Counted from the first letter of the stretch, positions 40,901 to 55,900 are shown. The stretch is DNA of 64,000 nucleotides from Rhinopomastus cyanomelas (GCA_013400115.1 VXBP01007098.1:1964513-2028512); one strand, 5' to 3'. The notes: a model not told the origin generated them from the sequence alone. Made by a program: numbers and translations.

Positions 40901-43900
40901 GGTGTCTGGACTTCCATTAGGTAGAAAATAAGTGGGAAGGGTGACAAAATTTATTTGAGATCCCCCTCTGAGCTGATTAATATAAGCATAGCTGCTCAGG
41001 ACACGTTAAAGCAGTTAGATGAGGCAGCCTTTCCAGAAACGCTACTTCTATTCCAGATGGAAATTAAGAGGCCTCAGAACTTGAAGAAATTGGTTTTTTT
41101 AAAAAAAAAAGGAGGGCCTCCATTTGCATTCATTCTACCCTTTATAAGATGGCTGTTACCTTAGAAACAATGAAAGGATTGATAAAATACACTGAGTGGG
41201 TTTTCCAAAGACAGGGACTTGGAGAAAGTGGAGAAAAGGCATGATGCTTCTTGCTGCAAATGCAAAATGAGACTGAAGTAGAAAAAAAGCTCAAAGTCAT
41301 ACAAGTAGCCTCAAAAGACAGTTGCTGAATGTACATACTCAGCAACAGAGTCTTCCTGACCCTGTGAACTGCAGAGAATCTGGACAACAGCAACTGACAG
41401 AGACATCTTGAACTGCTTCAAATTCACTATGGCCACTGTTTAGGATAATTTCATGCTTTTCCTCCTGCCAAGTGCAATTATTGTATGAAAGCTCAGCATG
41501 GTCCTCATTGTTACAAGTCATTAATCCCACAGCATGATTCTGTTTATAACAGCACTTTTTTCTAGAAGTACCAAGCTAGAGTCCCATAATGTTATCAGGG
41601 TGTGTAGGATGAGACACTGGCCACTTACTCTTACCGTCGTGAGTCTACAGCGCTCACTGGTAACTATACTATATACATATTTCACACAACATGGCAAAAA
41701 GCATGGTGAATATAATTTATTTTTATTTAAAATATATATGAACTACTTTAAGATAAAGCAAGCCAGTGTAAATGAAGCTAGGAATACACAGCTGAGCGGA
41801 GACTCCATGAATTTTATCCCAGACCCAAGCTCTGTTGGTTTATAGAAACAGATTAAGCAGCCTCAATTCAAACATACTTTTGGCCTCCCAAAACACACAG
41901 TGGTCTTCATAAATTACTAGAATGTGGGGTTTTTTAAGATGTATTTCTTTAAGTCCAGGGTGTTTTTTTCTGTTTTGGGTTGGTTTTCGAGAGTTTTGAC
42001 TGCCATCCAAGTTAAAGACTTACATGTGCCAGTTTGTTCGGCGACTCCTTCCCGCTGCCTTCCTTCTGTAAAGCTCGGTCTTTGTAGGAGCTCAGGACTT
42101 TGGTCGATGGTGCATGCCACTTGGTTTCTGCCATAAATAATTGAGTTTTAATTTCTGAATGCTAAGAAGTTGAGTATACTGCATGAAGGAAAAAGGCACA
42201 TGGCTTAGCACCAGGCTTCAAACTTGGAATCAATCATGAGTATCCTTTCAGAATTCCCTAAGAACAGGCTTTTCAATGATAATTAAATGAAGTTCAACCT
42301 AGTTTTCTTAATCCATGAAGCTTTCTGAAGTGCAGAGGTAGTTTGCTCCAAGTATTACCTAAATACCCCACACCATATTCTGCTAGACTGTCTGTAACAG
42401 TCCCCACTTGCGCTGTCATATTCATGTTATTTGTGCATCAAACCTCCGCATCAGAAGGTGGCTGCACTTCAACAGGCACTGCATTGCAAAGAACATCTAT
42501 TTTTAAGATACAGAGGAGGTTTTTTATTACCAGAATGTCTAGTTCCTTCCAAAGTTTCCTCTCGTTCTCTGCCTCCTTCACACTCCAGTGAGCCTGAACC
42601 TTGGTGGTGTTCATGGAGCAAAGGGGACTGGCACCTTTTAATGTAAACAGAAAATGAAGCTGTTTGGGTTTCTTTATTTTCCTAGTTACATGATGAAAAG
42701 CAACACTTTCTACTCTTCAAAGCAAATATTTTGTAAGTGACTTATTTAAACAGTCATCAGCCATTCCCCTACCAAGCAAGTACAGTAACATTTCCAAACA
42801 CTGCATGGAAATATTTACGTGCACACAAATACTGACATGAGCATTTTTCGACAGCACTCTCTTATATTTTTAGTGTGAACAGGCCAAGAAGACACAGAAC
42901 TTTAAGTTGCAGCACATTCCTGGGGCTGTGTATCCAAAGGTGCTTTGCAGGGGAGAGCTATGGTAAATTCATGCTTTACCATTTTATGAACTAAGCCCCA
43001 CAGAAAGTAACTGTGGTTTTGCAGGCTTCCATGCTCAGAACATATAAGCATGTACTGGGTGATCCACAGCTTTGTACTGCATCAGAAATAACTGTGCTGG
43101 ACCAGTGATGTATTTTCACATGTTTACTGTCCAAAAAAATGGCTGCAGTTATATTTGAGTTATTAGAATCTATTTAGCTGCCAGAGATTTCAATGTATAT
43201 AGGAAAATTCACTGAGGAGTGAATTCCAGATAATGCAGAGATATCTGTTAACGTGGAATATCTTATCCACAGAAAGCCATGCCAAAGCAACATGAAGCTT
43301 ACACCCAAGGAGTCAAGCTGATGGTTTCAATATTCACATTTTTTTCCTGAGAAGTAGCTTCCGAAAGCCACGTGTCAGGTCTGGAATGCTTTTATATTAC
43401 GTTATATAGATACTGCCACAGCTCGACATTTTCTAACAGGAGTGTTTTCAGCAGCTATATTTATATGACAAAGTGATAAATTTAAGTTAATTTAGAACAG
43501 ATGTCTCACATACTATTTTTATTACAATGACAGTGTATTGGGGTGGTCTTTTATACACACATCGCTAACTTAAGTGCAAAGGGATTAACAGGGATGTGAA
43601 AGAACCAACTACATAACACAACTGCCTTAAAGGGACATCTCAAAAGTGCTACTTTTCTGATGAGAAATGTAATGCCACTGGAACAAGTACATAAGGAAAT
43701 ACAACTTTAGGAGACCATAAACATAATTTCTTATATTAAATACGCCACCATTAAGACAAAAAGGAGATGCTCTGATTTTACTACAGACCATGAGTTACTT
43801 CGCTAATTTCTGGCCAGTTTCTGGGGACACAAACCTATGAACTGTTTGTAATTTTACAACTCAGTTAAATAACAATTTGGTCCTACAGAGGTAAAGCACT

Positions 43901-46900
43901 AAGGCTTTAAAATTGTACTGGCATACATGTTACACTGAGGATCAGTAAACCTTATGTCTTAAAATAACAATTTGCAAGTCTATGATATCAAACATCCACA
44001 AACAAACTGCTTCAGTAAGAGAAGCATTGCAGCTATAGCAAGATTTAAACATAAATAAAGTCAAATATCACTAATACCCGTCATATCCCACTTGCTGTCT
44101 CCACTGGCTGCTCCCGCTAGGTCCTGGGTCACTGGAGGAGGACTGGTTGCTCGGAGAACTTCTGTAATGTTGACCAGAGTCAGTAACAGTGCACTGAGGT
44201 ATTTGTGAGGTTTCAGATTTGAACTGGGCTGGGCTTCTTTAATAAAATACATTCACTTTTACAAACAACACAGATGTGGTAGGAACACTTTATATTCATT
44301 TGGGGAATTCACAGTTCACTCTTAGTTTAATAAAAGCTTAAGCATTTTAGAAGTCTATTTTTCATTTCATTATTAATTAAAATGTTTTTACGTCAATTTT
44401 TTAATTTCCAATAAAAAGGCACAGAAAGACTAAATGCAAAACCCTATCCTTACATCTGACTTGACTTCTGATCAAGTGTGATTAGTCAGGAATTACAGCA
44501 GATCAGAAAGGATCAGAAATGATTGTTAGTTGCTTTGCATGTATCCTCTACTCCAATTTTCAACACAGCCATTTAGAAGAGGCTAACACCGATCCTTTTT
44601 TATTTTATTAATTCTTTGATGTGGAAGAGCAACATGAAAACATTTTCATGAATAGTGTTATTCTGCACTTATTAAACTTTTGAATCTCATAGTTACTCTT
44701 GGATTTGCAGACATAGGAAATGCAGTGCTCAAATTTGGTATTGACCACTCTCCCATCCTTCACTTCCGTGCACATCAGTCCATAACTACAACTTCACTCC
44801 ATGACACATTCCAAAGGACATGACACTCAATAAGAGACTTCACTGTTCAGCTTGAAAATTTTAAACATTAGCTACTATATCTGCTCTAACAGATAAAAAC
44901 TTATACACTAAGCAAACAGCATGTTCTCTGTGCTACATATTGACAGGACTGAGACACAACCAAGTGAAACAGTCTGTCTGTGGCTGAATTCAGTTGAATG
45001 TTCTTGCTTCTTAACAGCAAGAACTTTGCCTTTTTTCTACAGCTTAAGTGAAGCAGCACTAAGCAATGGGTATGTTATGAGCCAATGTATTTCCAGTCTT
45101 CAGACTGATGTTTCAGACATAGTCCTTATAACCAGGACATGAGTTTGTACTATCTCGATGAGAAGAATGTCTAGGTCCCAAGCCTGTCATTTGCTGGACA
45201 AGTATCTAACCATGACCCTCCCAAACAAAAGGTGGCTACAAAAGCAGAAGCACAGACTTCTAGTCAGTGAGTGCCTCACATGGTTCTTTTACACAAGAGT
45301 TGCAGCTGCCTGCTCTCAGGAATGGATTCCAGACTCCAGGTGAAAGGACACACTTGCCTACAGGTGTGACTGAAGGACTCAACTACACAGAGACTTCTTG
45401 GTTTAAAAAATCAGAAGAAAAAGTCTGAAGCACTCCTTAGGCACTCACTGTGAGCAGCTGTCAGGTGTAGAGCTCAAGGATACCTTTGTATTTCTGAGTG
45501 ACTAATTACAGGAAACTCCTTGATCAATACAAAGGCATTTGGATTGCTCTCCCAAAGCACTTCACTCCCCTTAGGAGCTGTATGACAAGCAAAGGTGCTC
45601 AGCTCCCAGGTTTTAACTTCATGATGGGGCTAGGCACCTAGCACTAACTGAACTGTCTTTATCTAGCCCACGCTTCTGTGGCTGCTGCTGCTTCTTTACA
45701 TCTCTAAACCCAACCATTTTATCACTGACTTCAACGTTAGCTCATTCTCAGATTGGTGATAGGGGAATTTCCTCATGACAAGAATGCCTCTGCCTTTGCA
45801 TTTGTTCACATGCTTCACTGTTAGGAGATGTGCAACTCAGATTTGCGAGGGTTTTTGGAGAAGAGTAGTAGTGTGAGAGAAAGCTCTCATTTTTATTCTG
45901 CACAGGCACATCATATGGTTAACGAAGCTCCATAAATCCTGAAGTACTTCTAGACATTTGATACACTGATTCCTTATGCCAGGATTTCAGTACCAAGAAA
46001 TTAAGCCTAAGTTCTGTAATGGTATGTAGAACCACAGAATGCTTCAGGTTGGAAGTGACCCTAAAGATCACTCAGTTCCACTCTCCTTGTCATGGGGGTT
46101 GCTCGAAGCCCCATCCAACCTGGCCTTACACGCTTACAGAAATCTCTGTTTTTCAGGTGGTGCCCATGGATAAAGGGCATAAGGAGAAAAAATTGCAAAC
46201 AATAAGGGACAGACAGCTCTGCTCAGAACATATGGTTTTCCTAAATAATTCAAAGGTTTACAAATTTTTAACTTTAAAAATTCTTTTTTGTCTTAACAAA
46301 TAATAATGATAAAATTAGAACACAGCAAACATTGAAGGACACCATCCCATCATCTAAGAGGTGTTGCATATTCAAATCTGCTTTGTTTAATTAAAAGCAA
46401 AGCATAAGGATTAGTAATGAGTTACAGAATCCTTTGAAACTGTGCCAATAGCTTGGTAACAAGATTAAAGAATTAACTTTTTAATGGTTGTGTTAATTTT
46501 ATTTCACTCACTGTTTGTTTAAATAAGCTCCCAAACGGTGGGGGATAGGACATTGTTTAAATCAAAAAGTCACAAGGCAGTTTACTGATTTGGGACTAAA
46601 GGGTAAGGTCAGATGTCCTCATCAGTAGGATCCTCAGTGCAATCCACTTCTGTCATAAAAACCAAGTCATTTGCTGCAAGTAGAGGGAAGTGGGCTCAAT
46701 GACTGACCTTTACACAACCTCAGAATTAAAAATACTGTCTGAACTCAACAAAAAAAGGTTTAAAAAGTAAGTATAGCACAGTCGTAGAAAGGAGAGGCAT
46801 TTAAACTAATGGACACAAGGACGATGGCAGGCATTAAGCAGAGAGCATATTACCTTGCACCATCTGGCAGTTTTCTATCAAAGGAAGTGCTGCGAGGAAT

Positions 46901-49900
46901 GGCTGTCTGAGCCTGCTGGAGAAGCTGCTGGCACTGGAGTCTGTCAGATGTTCCTAGGATTGGAGAGGCACGAGAGAGAGGCTGCCCAGCGGGAGTCGGC
47001 ACCCGATGCCAAGTGGTATTCCTTCTGAAAGGGGTTTTATACTCACATGGGGTGCCTTCACTGTCAAGTTTGTATTCCACCATGGGTATACGACAAAGTT
47101 CTGAACAACCCCTGGGGGACAAATAAAAAGAAGCACCATTCTCACTGGAAGGAACAGCAGAAGTTGTCTTGCATTCTAGAGTCAGAAGTATATGGATATT
47201 TTTCTTATGTTCAAATAGCATTGTAGAACCCTCCAAAGCTTCAAAACCTCATGCCAACCAGCTAGGCAACATATGAAAATACAGGATTTGCTTCTCATGT
47301 GTTCAAAGGTTTTTGACCTCTCTCCTTTCCCTTCAAAAAGGAGAGAACATAAAGCTTTTATAAATTGTTGGCACCATTAATTTTACATAAGAACAACTAG
47401 TAGAAACAAAGCATTCAGAAGTCAGAAAGCATCAGGTTCTTTCAGAACTGCTGGAGTATGTTTAACTTTCAGAAATACAAGTAATTCTTTAATGTACAAG
47501 TTTCCATATCCAAACCTACAACACATATTTGTTGCTCTGCAGCAAACCAGGGATTTCTCAGTGCTTGGTGAGACTTTTCCTCTAGAATCCCACCTTGTCC
47601 CCAAGTGACTGAGAATATCCACAAGTGATTAAGTGGCATCTAAATGTTTTTCTATTTATTTTCAAGGTGTATTCTAATGCCTCTCTGTCTGTAACAAGTA
47701 AGACACAGCCTCCTAAGCAATGTAACCTTGATTCATTTCCAAAGGAGGTTTGTGCTACATGAGAGTAGGAAGGTCTTAAAGGAAAAAACTAACCTAAGAT
47801 TGATTATTCAATTACAGACTTTTATAAAGCTTGATGTGCACAGTGAACAGAACAAAGGCGGCACAGATGACACAGCAAGGTTAACATTAGTTGCTCGCTC
47901 TGCATAATTCTTCATGTGACCGCACGCACACAGATTATTCAGACTAGGAACTTGAACAATTATGTTGGCTACAACTTCGATCGTGCTGCTTCTTATTTTT
48001 TACTGTTTCACCCTCTCTTTGTTAACTTTAAGTGTTAGAAACAAACCCACTCCCTCTCCAACCTTTATTATTAAGATATCGGCTTCGCAGTTTGTCTTGC
48101 TAATTGAGAAAGCTGCAGCATGTAATTGGCATTGTAACCCTCATTAGACACCCCCCATAAAGTACTTAAAGTGCTGTAAAACAGCCATGTGTCTTGAAGG
48201 CAACAGGGACATGACTGCTATTTCGTTTGACTTGGCTTGCTAGCCGAATAACCAACAGCAAGCTTTCCTGCACAGACTAAGAATTTAAAAGTTATTTGCA
48301 AATTTGCATTTGCAAATAAAAAACTATTCAGGCACTGTTCATGCAAAAAATAAAAAGACCAACTAAACTTTACAGAACAACCCAATTTCAAATCACTGTA
48401 AAAATCTAACAACATTACTTCTAAATTCAAAACAGAGCTCCAACATAGCGTTTGTAACTTGCCTGGAAGTAAGTTCCATGGTTAAAATGGAACTACTTCA
48501 TATGGCTTCCATTGTCACACAGACTGTTAATTTTCATTCGGAAGCACCAAACTAGTCAGTTCATAATTTATATGAAAAATCATCTTTCACTGCTTCACAA
48601 GCACTGCCTAAGGAACGGTATGTAAGTGCTGTATGATGAGACATGGAAAGTCACCAGTGTAGCTACCTCCTGTATCAGAAACAGAGGATCAATCAATCAC
48701 TTCATGCTTGCAAACCAATAAGGACTCCCACCCCCACAGCCCCCCATGTGTCAAACTGCAAGTTATCTTGGATGCAAAAAAATCCACAACATTAAATATC
48801 CTACTAAATATTTAATTTAACCATTATCTAACTTCTATTAACAATACTATTACTTATCCCTCTAGATGAAGAATATCCATTGGCACTGGTGTTGAGTGAT
48901 AGCTTTTAACTGAGATTTTCATTTATATATATGTTTTTTAAATCACTTAAAAATATGGAAAGACTTACATTTTATGACCTTAAAATTATATTTAAATTTA
49001 TGTTAACAAGCATAGGATATCAAACATCTTTCTCAATTATGTTTAATATAACATTTTAAAACCACACTCCAGTTATTTAGCAAGCAAGAGTGACCAAGTC
49101 TTAACCACACATCAGAGATGATTACACGTCATGGTCTTCACTACAGTTTGGTATTAAATCAATCCTTCAACATAAAGTGTAGACTCCTACTAATACCTTT
49201 GGTTCAAGAGCTCGATTATCCTATTAAAAATTTGGTTAACAAAATAAGCTCTGTGTGACTCTCTGATACAGCGAGCAGATCATGACTGCAAATTAAAATT
49301 AACAACTCCACTATAAAAATCTGCAAGATTTAAATGCTTCTGTAAGGAGCATTATGTTCTGAAACAATTATCAAGCAGTCCATTAAATTTTTCCAAGTAT
49401 GTTAACCAAACCTGCTATTATTAATTTTAGTTGCCATATAAAAGTTCTGTAAAAGGCTCCGTGAGGGGTTACATTAGACGTGGATGCTGGTTAAAAATGG
49501 TTCATTGCTATGAAGAAGCTACACGCTTTTGTATACTGTCACCAGAGCTACGTGAATGGTTGGACTTGATCTTTTTCCAACCTAAATGATTGTATGATTT
49601 TTTAGTACAATAAATGTAAGGACAGATGTTAAAATGCAAATGTATAGAATGATTAAGGCCATATTTACACCTTTTTCTTTCAAAACTCTATAGGGAAGAA
49701 GAGAGCTCAAAAGAATTTATAAAAACTGAGATAAAACTTTTTAAAAAGAATTCAGAAGTCTGTTACACAGAAGAAAACAGTGATGTTTTGCTTATTTAGA
49801 GAAAAGGCAAAGCCTTGCCGTGCGTCATGTAAAAGACTGGGAAGAGGGCAGCCCACACCTTATGCCTAAACTCTGTTGTTTGCTGGTGTTGCCACCCATC

Positions 49901-52900
49901 CAAGAGCAGGAAAAGTGGCATTCACAGCGAGGGGGAAATCCCAAAGCTCTTACTGTGACACTGACCGTCTATTAGGAGTTGCACTTAAAATGTAACAGCC
50001 TGCCCTTAGAATCTCTGGTGTTAATCAGCACTCCACAGGCTTCATTTTTGCCTCAGGCATTGTTGGACTGGCAGTATCCTGCCAGTATTTCTACATCTGA
50101 CTTCTTTTATAGTTCAGAAGGCTTAACATAAAATATAAAATTAAATAACTTGAAGCACAACTATTTTATGCCTTGGGAAAAGGTTTTAATTCCTCCACAC
50201 AATAAACCTTTCCACTTTCTAGAAACGTTTTCCCAAACATTCTATACTCTTCTGTGACTTTAAAAAGTCCTAAAACTACAATTGTCTAAAAGGATCATAA
50301 TCACTTCAGAGGAACAAGCATCAAGACAGGAAAATACAAAGGCTATTACATCCTTTTTATTTGTAAAGAAAGAGTTTGCAAAGTTCAGGAGACTGAAACA
50401 ACCTCAAAAGAAATGTAGAAGTACCCAATTGTCTAAAAGGATCATAATCACTTCAGAGGAACAAGCATCAAGACAGGAAAATACAAAGGCTATTACATCC
50501 TTTTTATTTGTAAAGAAAGAGTTTGCAAAGTTCAGGAGACTGAAACAACCTCAAAAGAAATGTAGAAGTACCCAATTGTCTAAAAGGATCATAATCACTT
50601 CAGAGGAACAAGCATCAAGACAGGAAAATACAAAGGCTATTACATCCTTTTTATTTGTAAAGAAAGAGTTTGCAAAGTTCAGGAGACTGAAACAACCTCA
50701 AAAGAAATGTAGAAGTACCCAGCAACAGCCCACAGGCAGTTTCAGTCACAGTTACTAAACTATTTCCAATTTCAAAATTACCTACAACAGCAGGAAAAGA
50801 GGTCTGTTCAGACCAATAGGCAGAAACTACTACGACTACACCTCTTACTTGAGGTGTAATTGAGCTTCTCACCCACCCCTGGGGATTTCTTTAAAGCTTG
50901 ATTAATTTTCTAAACTTTCTAGAAAATAAGAACTGCTTAAGCATTTTCTTTTTATAATGGCAGTTGAATTAAGACAGATGCTGAAATTTCAACAGAGTAA
51001 TATTCTACCAGAATCTTCAGTTTCAAATTAATTTAGAAGTACTCAAATTTCTTGATTGGATTTGACTGATTAAGGATATAATGTCCTTAAGAGCTACTGA
51101 GACACAACTAGTGAAAGCAAATTAGAATGAACATCATTATTCTCCTGATAAAATGTGTATAATTCTACCTGCTGCATCACAGTCACAGGTAATACCGACA
51201 ATGGACTAACAAGCCAACAATTCTGAAGGGAAAGGCATAGCATGCACGGAAACAAACGTGACAATCACAGAATCATTCAGGTTTGAAAAGACCCTTGGGG
51301 TAATCAAGTCCAACCACCAACCCCACTCTGCAAGTTCACCCCTAAACCAGATCCCCCAACACCACATATAAGAGTCTTTTAAACTCATCCGGGGATGGGG
51401 ACTCAACCATCACCCCGGGCAGCCCATTCCAGTGCCTCATGACTCTCTTGATGAAGAATTTTTTCCTGATGTGTAATCTAAACCTACCCTGTTGGAGTTT
51501 GAAGCCCTTCTCTCTGGTTCTTTCACTAATTACATGTGACAAGAGACCAGCGTCTCTACAATGTCTTTTCAGATAGTTGTAGAGAGCGATGAGGTCTCCT
51601 CTTAGCCTCCTCTTCCTCAAACTACACAGCCCCATGGATTATGAAGGGCCTATTCTGTTTCCCATCCCTATCTTCCATCTCAGGTGGCTGTGCACCCAGG
51701 GAACTACTAGTCTTACCATTAAAGACTGAGGCAAAGAAAGCATTAGGCACTTCAGCCTTATCATGACCTTTGGTCACAGTTTTCCCCTCTGCATCTAACA
51801 ACATTAGATGTTTGATGAGATAATTCCTGTCCCTCTTCTTATAGTTAATGTACTTTTAAAACCCTTTTTTGTTATCCTCTTCCACAGTGGCCAATTTTAG
51901 TTCTAGTTGACCTCTGGCCTTCCTAGTTTTCTCCCTGCATAACTTCATTGCATGTTTGTAATCCTCGTAAGTTGCCTGCCCCCGCTTCCAGAGACTATAA
52001 AGTCTCCTTTTGCTCCTGAGTTCCAGCCAAAGCTCTCTGTTCAGCCAAGCTGGTCTCCCACCCCGTCACGTTGTCTTACTTGACTTGTGGATGGTCAGCT
52101 GTCGCACCTTTAAAAAAAGTTCTTTAAAGTATGCCCAGCCTTCTTGGGCTCCCATGTCCTCTAGAACTGTCTCCCAAGGAACTCTCTTAACCATGTTCCA
52201 AAAGAGACCAAAGTCTGCACTCCAGAAGTCCAGTGTGGTAGTTCTGCTGGACCCCCTCTCCTTGCTTCACCAAGAATTGAGAACTGTAATACTTCACACA
52301 CACAGTGTTAGAAGTTGGAAGGGACCTCAAAAGATCATCTAAGTCCAACTCCTCCTGCTGGAGCAGGGTAAGGCTGCAGCACTGTCTCAAGATGTCCTAC
52401 ATGGGGCTTGAACCCATGACCCCAGGAATTCAGAGTCCCATGCTTAACCAACTGAGTCAACCAGGTGATGGCCTCCAACCATGACAACCCCAACAAGGTC
52501 TTCTCTGTTAACGAGCAGCAAGGCAAGGACTGCATTTCCCCTTGTTGGCTACCTAAATAATGACGACATTTATTAAGATCCGATCATAATAACTAGCATG
52601 TCTGTTCCAATACTGCCTTGACATGTAAAGAATTACTATTTTAAATAGCAATGTCTTCTTTCTACCTAAATATCAGCCTGGAGCCATGAAAATACTTATG
52701 ATTTATCAATTTGTGAGTAATATTAATAGTTGGAGCAAATTAAAGCAGCAGCTTTGTCTCAAGTTCATTAATTTTACAGGACAGTAAATGAGAGGTCTTA
52801 TTCCATGATTGCTTTGCACATATTGCTGTCAAGAATCTATATTGTATAGTGGAACATATATACTCTAGGTAAAAAGAATCTATACTATATAGTGGAACAC

Positions 52901-55900
52901 ATTTATTGAGGAGATTTTCCCTCTGCAGTTTCCTAATCATCCTGTAACACCCCTCTTTAAGCGCCTCCAACATCCCAAATAATGCTTTTTACGCTAAATG
53001 AATACAAGACACTTGGAAGCAAAAGACAAATTGTTAGTAGCTCAATGCACGCACACCTACATTTTAATGTTTTTCTTTTCGTATATGAAGGGTGATGGAC
53101 TAAGGATTACTTGTGGGGAAACTAAAAAAAAAAAATGTTCAATATTGATTAAAGATCTCCAACTGGCGTTTTTCCAAGGGACTGGGACTGCATTGGAAAC
53201 AACCTTGCACACTCAAAACTCATTTTCGTTTGAAGGGTATAATTCCCAAGACACTTCATAGCATTCATGTCCAAGCAGCATCAACTCATTTCAGAATTTG
53301 ATCCCATCAAGGAACCAGTGGCAGTAGGTAATAAAAAGTCCTTCATACTCCTAAACCCCAGCAGACAGAACTAAGCAGAAACTCCTTTTTCAAGCAGTAG
53401 AAATCCGCTAATTACCTCAGTAAAGGAAAGACAGGCACTAATAAGGTGACACATGAGAATTTTTCATGAAAACAGGAATTAATTTTTTTTTGCTAAAATT
53501 ATACCTCTTTCTTAAATGTGTGTCATTTTTTAAAAGAATTAATTATTGTAGAAACAAAGCATGAATGTATTTTTATATCTATGCACTGTGGACAACAACT
53601 TGTTGGTTGAACTTAAAATTGCTGATTATGGCACGTGAAGTAGAATTTTTAATAAACTACCAATATCCACCCTAAATCTGAAATGGAGAGAAGAGAACTC
53701 CCCCTGACAGAAGATCATATGTTCTGTAGGATGAGTCAAATTTATTTCAGCCTCCAAAATTACTGTTCTACATATGTCAGATAGACTGAGGTGTCATTTC
53801 TTAGAGGAAAATCCTGAAAAACTGCAGTGAATGAAGCTAATGAAACGAATAATTATTGGAGCACACAAAGCTTTCTCCTGCTTTTCATCTGCTGTTCTAG
53901 ACCTGTGGATCAAGGAGTGATGAGCTCCCAACTTTGAAGAAAATATCTGTATGTCTGGTTTGAGTGTTACTTAACAATTATTACAGCTACTTGATTTGAC
54001 AACTGTTAGAGCTACTTGACAATAAAAAGCTCTCTGCTGGTGAGCTGGCACATCTGCCTTAGCTGTTGTTCACAGGTACGTGCTGGAAGATCTGGAGCGA
54101 CCTGATACTATCCTGCAATGCACCGATTCTCCAGGGACAGTGACATTCCTTGTCAAATGAACATGAAATGGAACCTAGTTCTCCAGATAGCCTGGTTTTA
54201 CATCAGAAATTATTGCCTGTAAATTTCTGGGTAAACTTGACACCAGTGCAGAAGGAAGGCATGAATATAGTGGGTACAAGAATGATTAAGAGATCAGAGC
54301 ATCTGAAACACAAGGAAATGTTGAAAGCACTGGGTTCCTTCATTCTGGGAAAGAGAAGGCTCAGGAGCAATCAAAAATCAAGACTGGAAAAGACCTCTGA
54401 GATCAACAAGGCCAGCCTATGGCCAAACATCACCACATCAGCTAGACCAGGGCACTAAATGCCACATCCAGCCTTTACTTAAACACCTCCAGGGATGGTG
54501 ACTCCACTACTTCCCTGAGTAGTCCAATCCAATGTCTGATCACCTTTTCCATGAGGAAATACTTTTTAATATCCAACCCAATCTTTCCCTGGTGCAGCTT
54601 CAGGCCATGTCCTCTTGTCCTGTCACTAGCTACGTGAGAGAAGAGCCTGACCCCCACCTGACAACAACTTTCTTTCACCTGCCTCATTGCTCTCCTCTGG
54701 ATCCGCTCCAACACCTCAGGATCTTTCTTGAAGTGAGGGACCCAGAACTGCACACATTACTCAAGCTGAGGTCTCACTAGTACCCACTACAGGGGCAGAA
54801 TTGCATTCCTAGTCCTACCAGCTTGTCCTGATACAAGTCTTCCAGGCCACCTGGACACACTGCTGACTGATGTTCAACTGGCTGTCAACCAGTACTCCCA
54901 GTTCACTCTCCACTGGGCTGCTCTCCAGCAACTCTTCCCCCAGTCTGTAACGCTGCATGGGGTTACTGTGGCCATAGTGTAGGACCTTGCACTTTGTCTT
55001 GTTGAAGCTCATCTCCTACCATTGACCTTGGCCCATCAACACAGCCTGTCCAAGTCCCTTTGTGGTATCTTCCTACCCTCCAGCAGATTAGTACTTTTCC
55101 CGAACTTGATGTCACCCAAAAATTTACTAAGGGTAGACTGGATTCCAACATACAGGTCATTATCTTATCAATGTGTATAAATAATTGATGGAGTGGTGGA
55201 GAAAAAACATGAGAGTAGGACCACGGAGTTGTATCCACTGAAAGCACAAGAGGGAAGGTGCACAAACTGAAATCAAGGAAAATTCATTTAAGTAAAAACG
55301 CTCATTTCTGTAAGGATGATTGAATACTAAACTGAAGTTGTGGAGTCTCCATTCTTACAGAATCACAGAACATTAGGGATTGGAAGGGACCTCATAAGAT
55401 CATCTAGTCCAATCCCCCTGCCACAGCAGGATCACCTAGACCAAATCACACAGGAACACATCCAGGCGGGTTTTAAACATCTCCAGTGAAGGAGACTCCA
55501 CAATCCCTGTGGGCAGCCCATTCCAGTGCTCTGTCACCCTCACTGGGAAGAAGTTCCCTCCCATACTATGTTCCAGCTTACACTCATTGCCCCTTGTCCT
55601 ATCACTGGAGGACATTGAGAAGAGCCTGGCTCCATCCTCCTGATACCCACCTTTTATATATTTATAAACATCAATGAGGTCACCCCTCAGTCTCCTTTTC
55701 TCCAAGCTAAAGAGACCCAGCTCCCTCAGCCTGTCCTCATAAGGGAGGTGTTCTACTCCCTTCATCATCTTCTACTCAGATATATTCACTGGGTCTTGAA
55801 TATGTCCCTGAGCAATCTGCTCTAGTTGATGTTGCTTTTAGCAAGGGTTCAATACAAAAATCTTCACAGGTCACTTCCAACCTGAACTGTTCTCTGTTTC

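Noticed and set aside
50282..50758. 158-codon open frame with a three-fold repeated protein
   Set aside because: The frame stays open only because the 147-bp repeat unit is divisible by three; the unit has no known protein similarity and lies in an intron on the strand opposite the gene.
52394..52467. Functional tRNA gene
   Set aside because: The A box deviates, the acceptor stem is mostly unpaired, the anticodon position does not agree with the tRNA-Lys body, and it is fused to a CR1 tail.
55436..55768. 110-codon minus-strand frame as a host gene
   Set aside because: The translation is the C-terminal end of CR1 ORF2, closely like the copy at 19600-21789.
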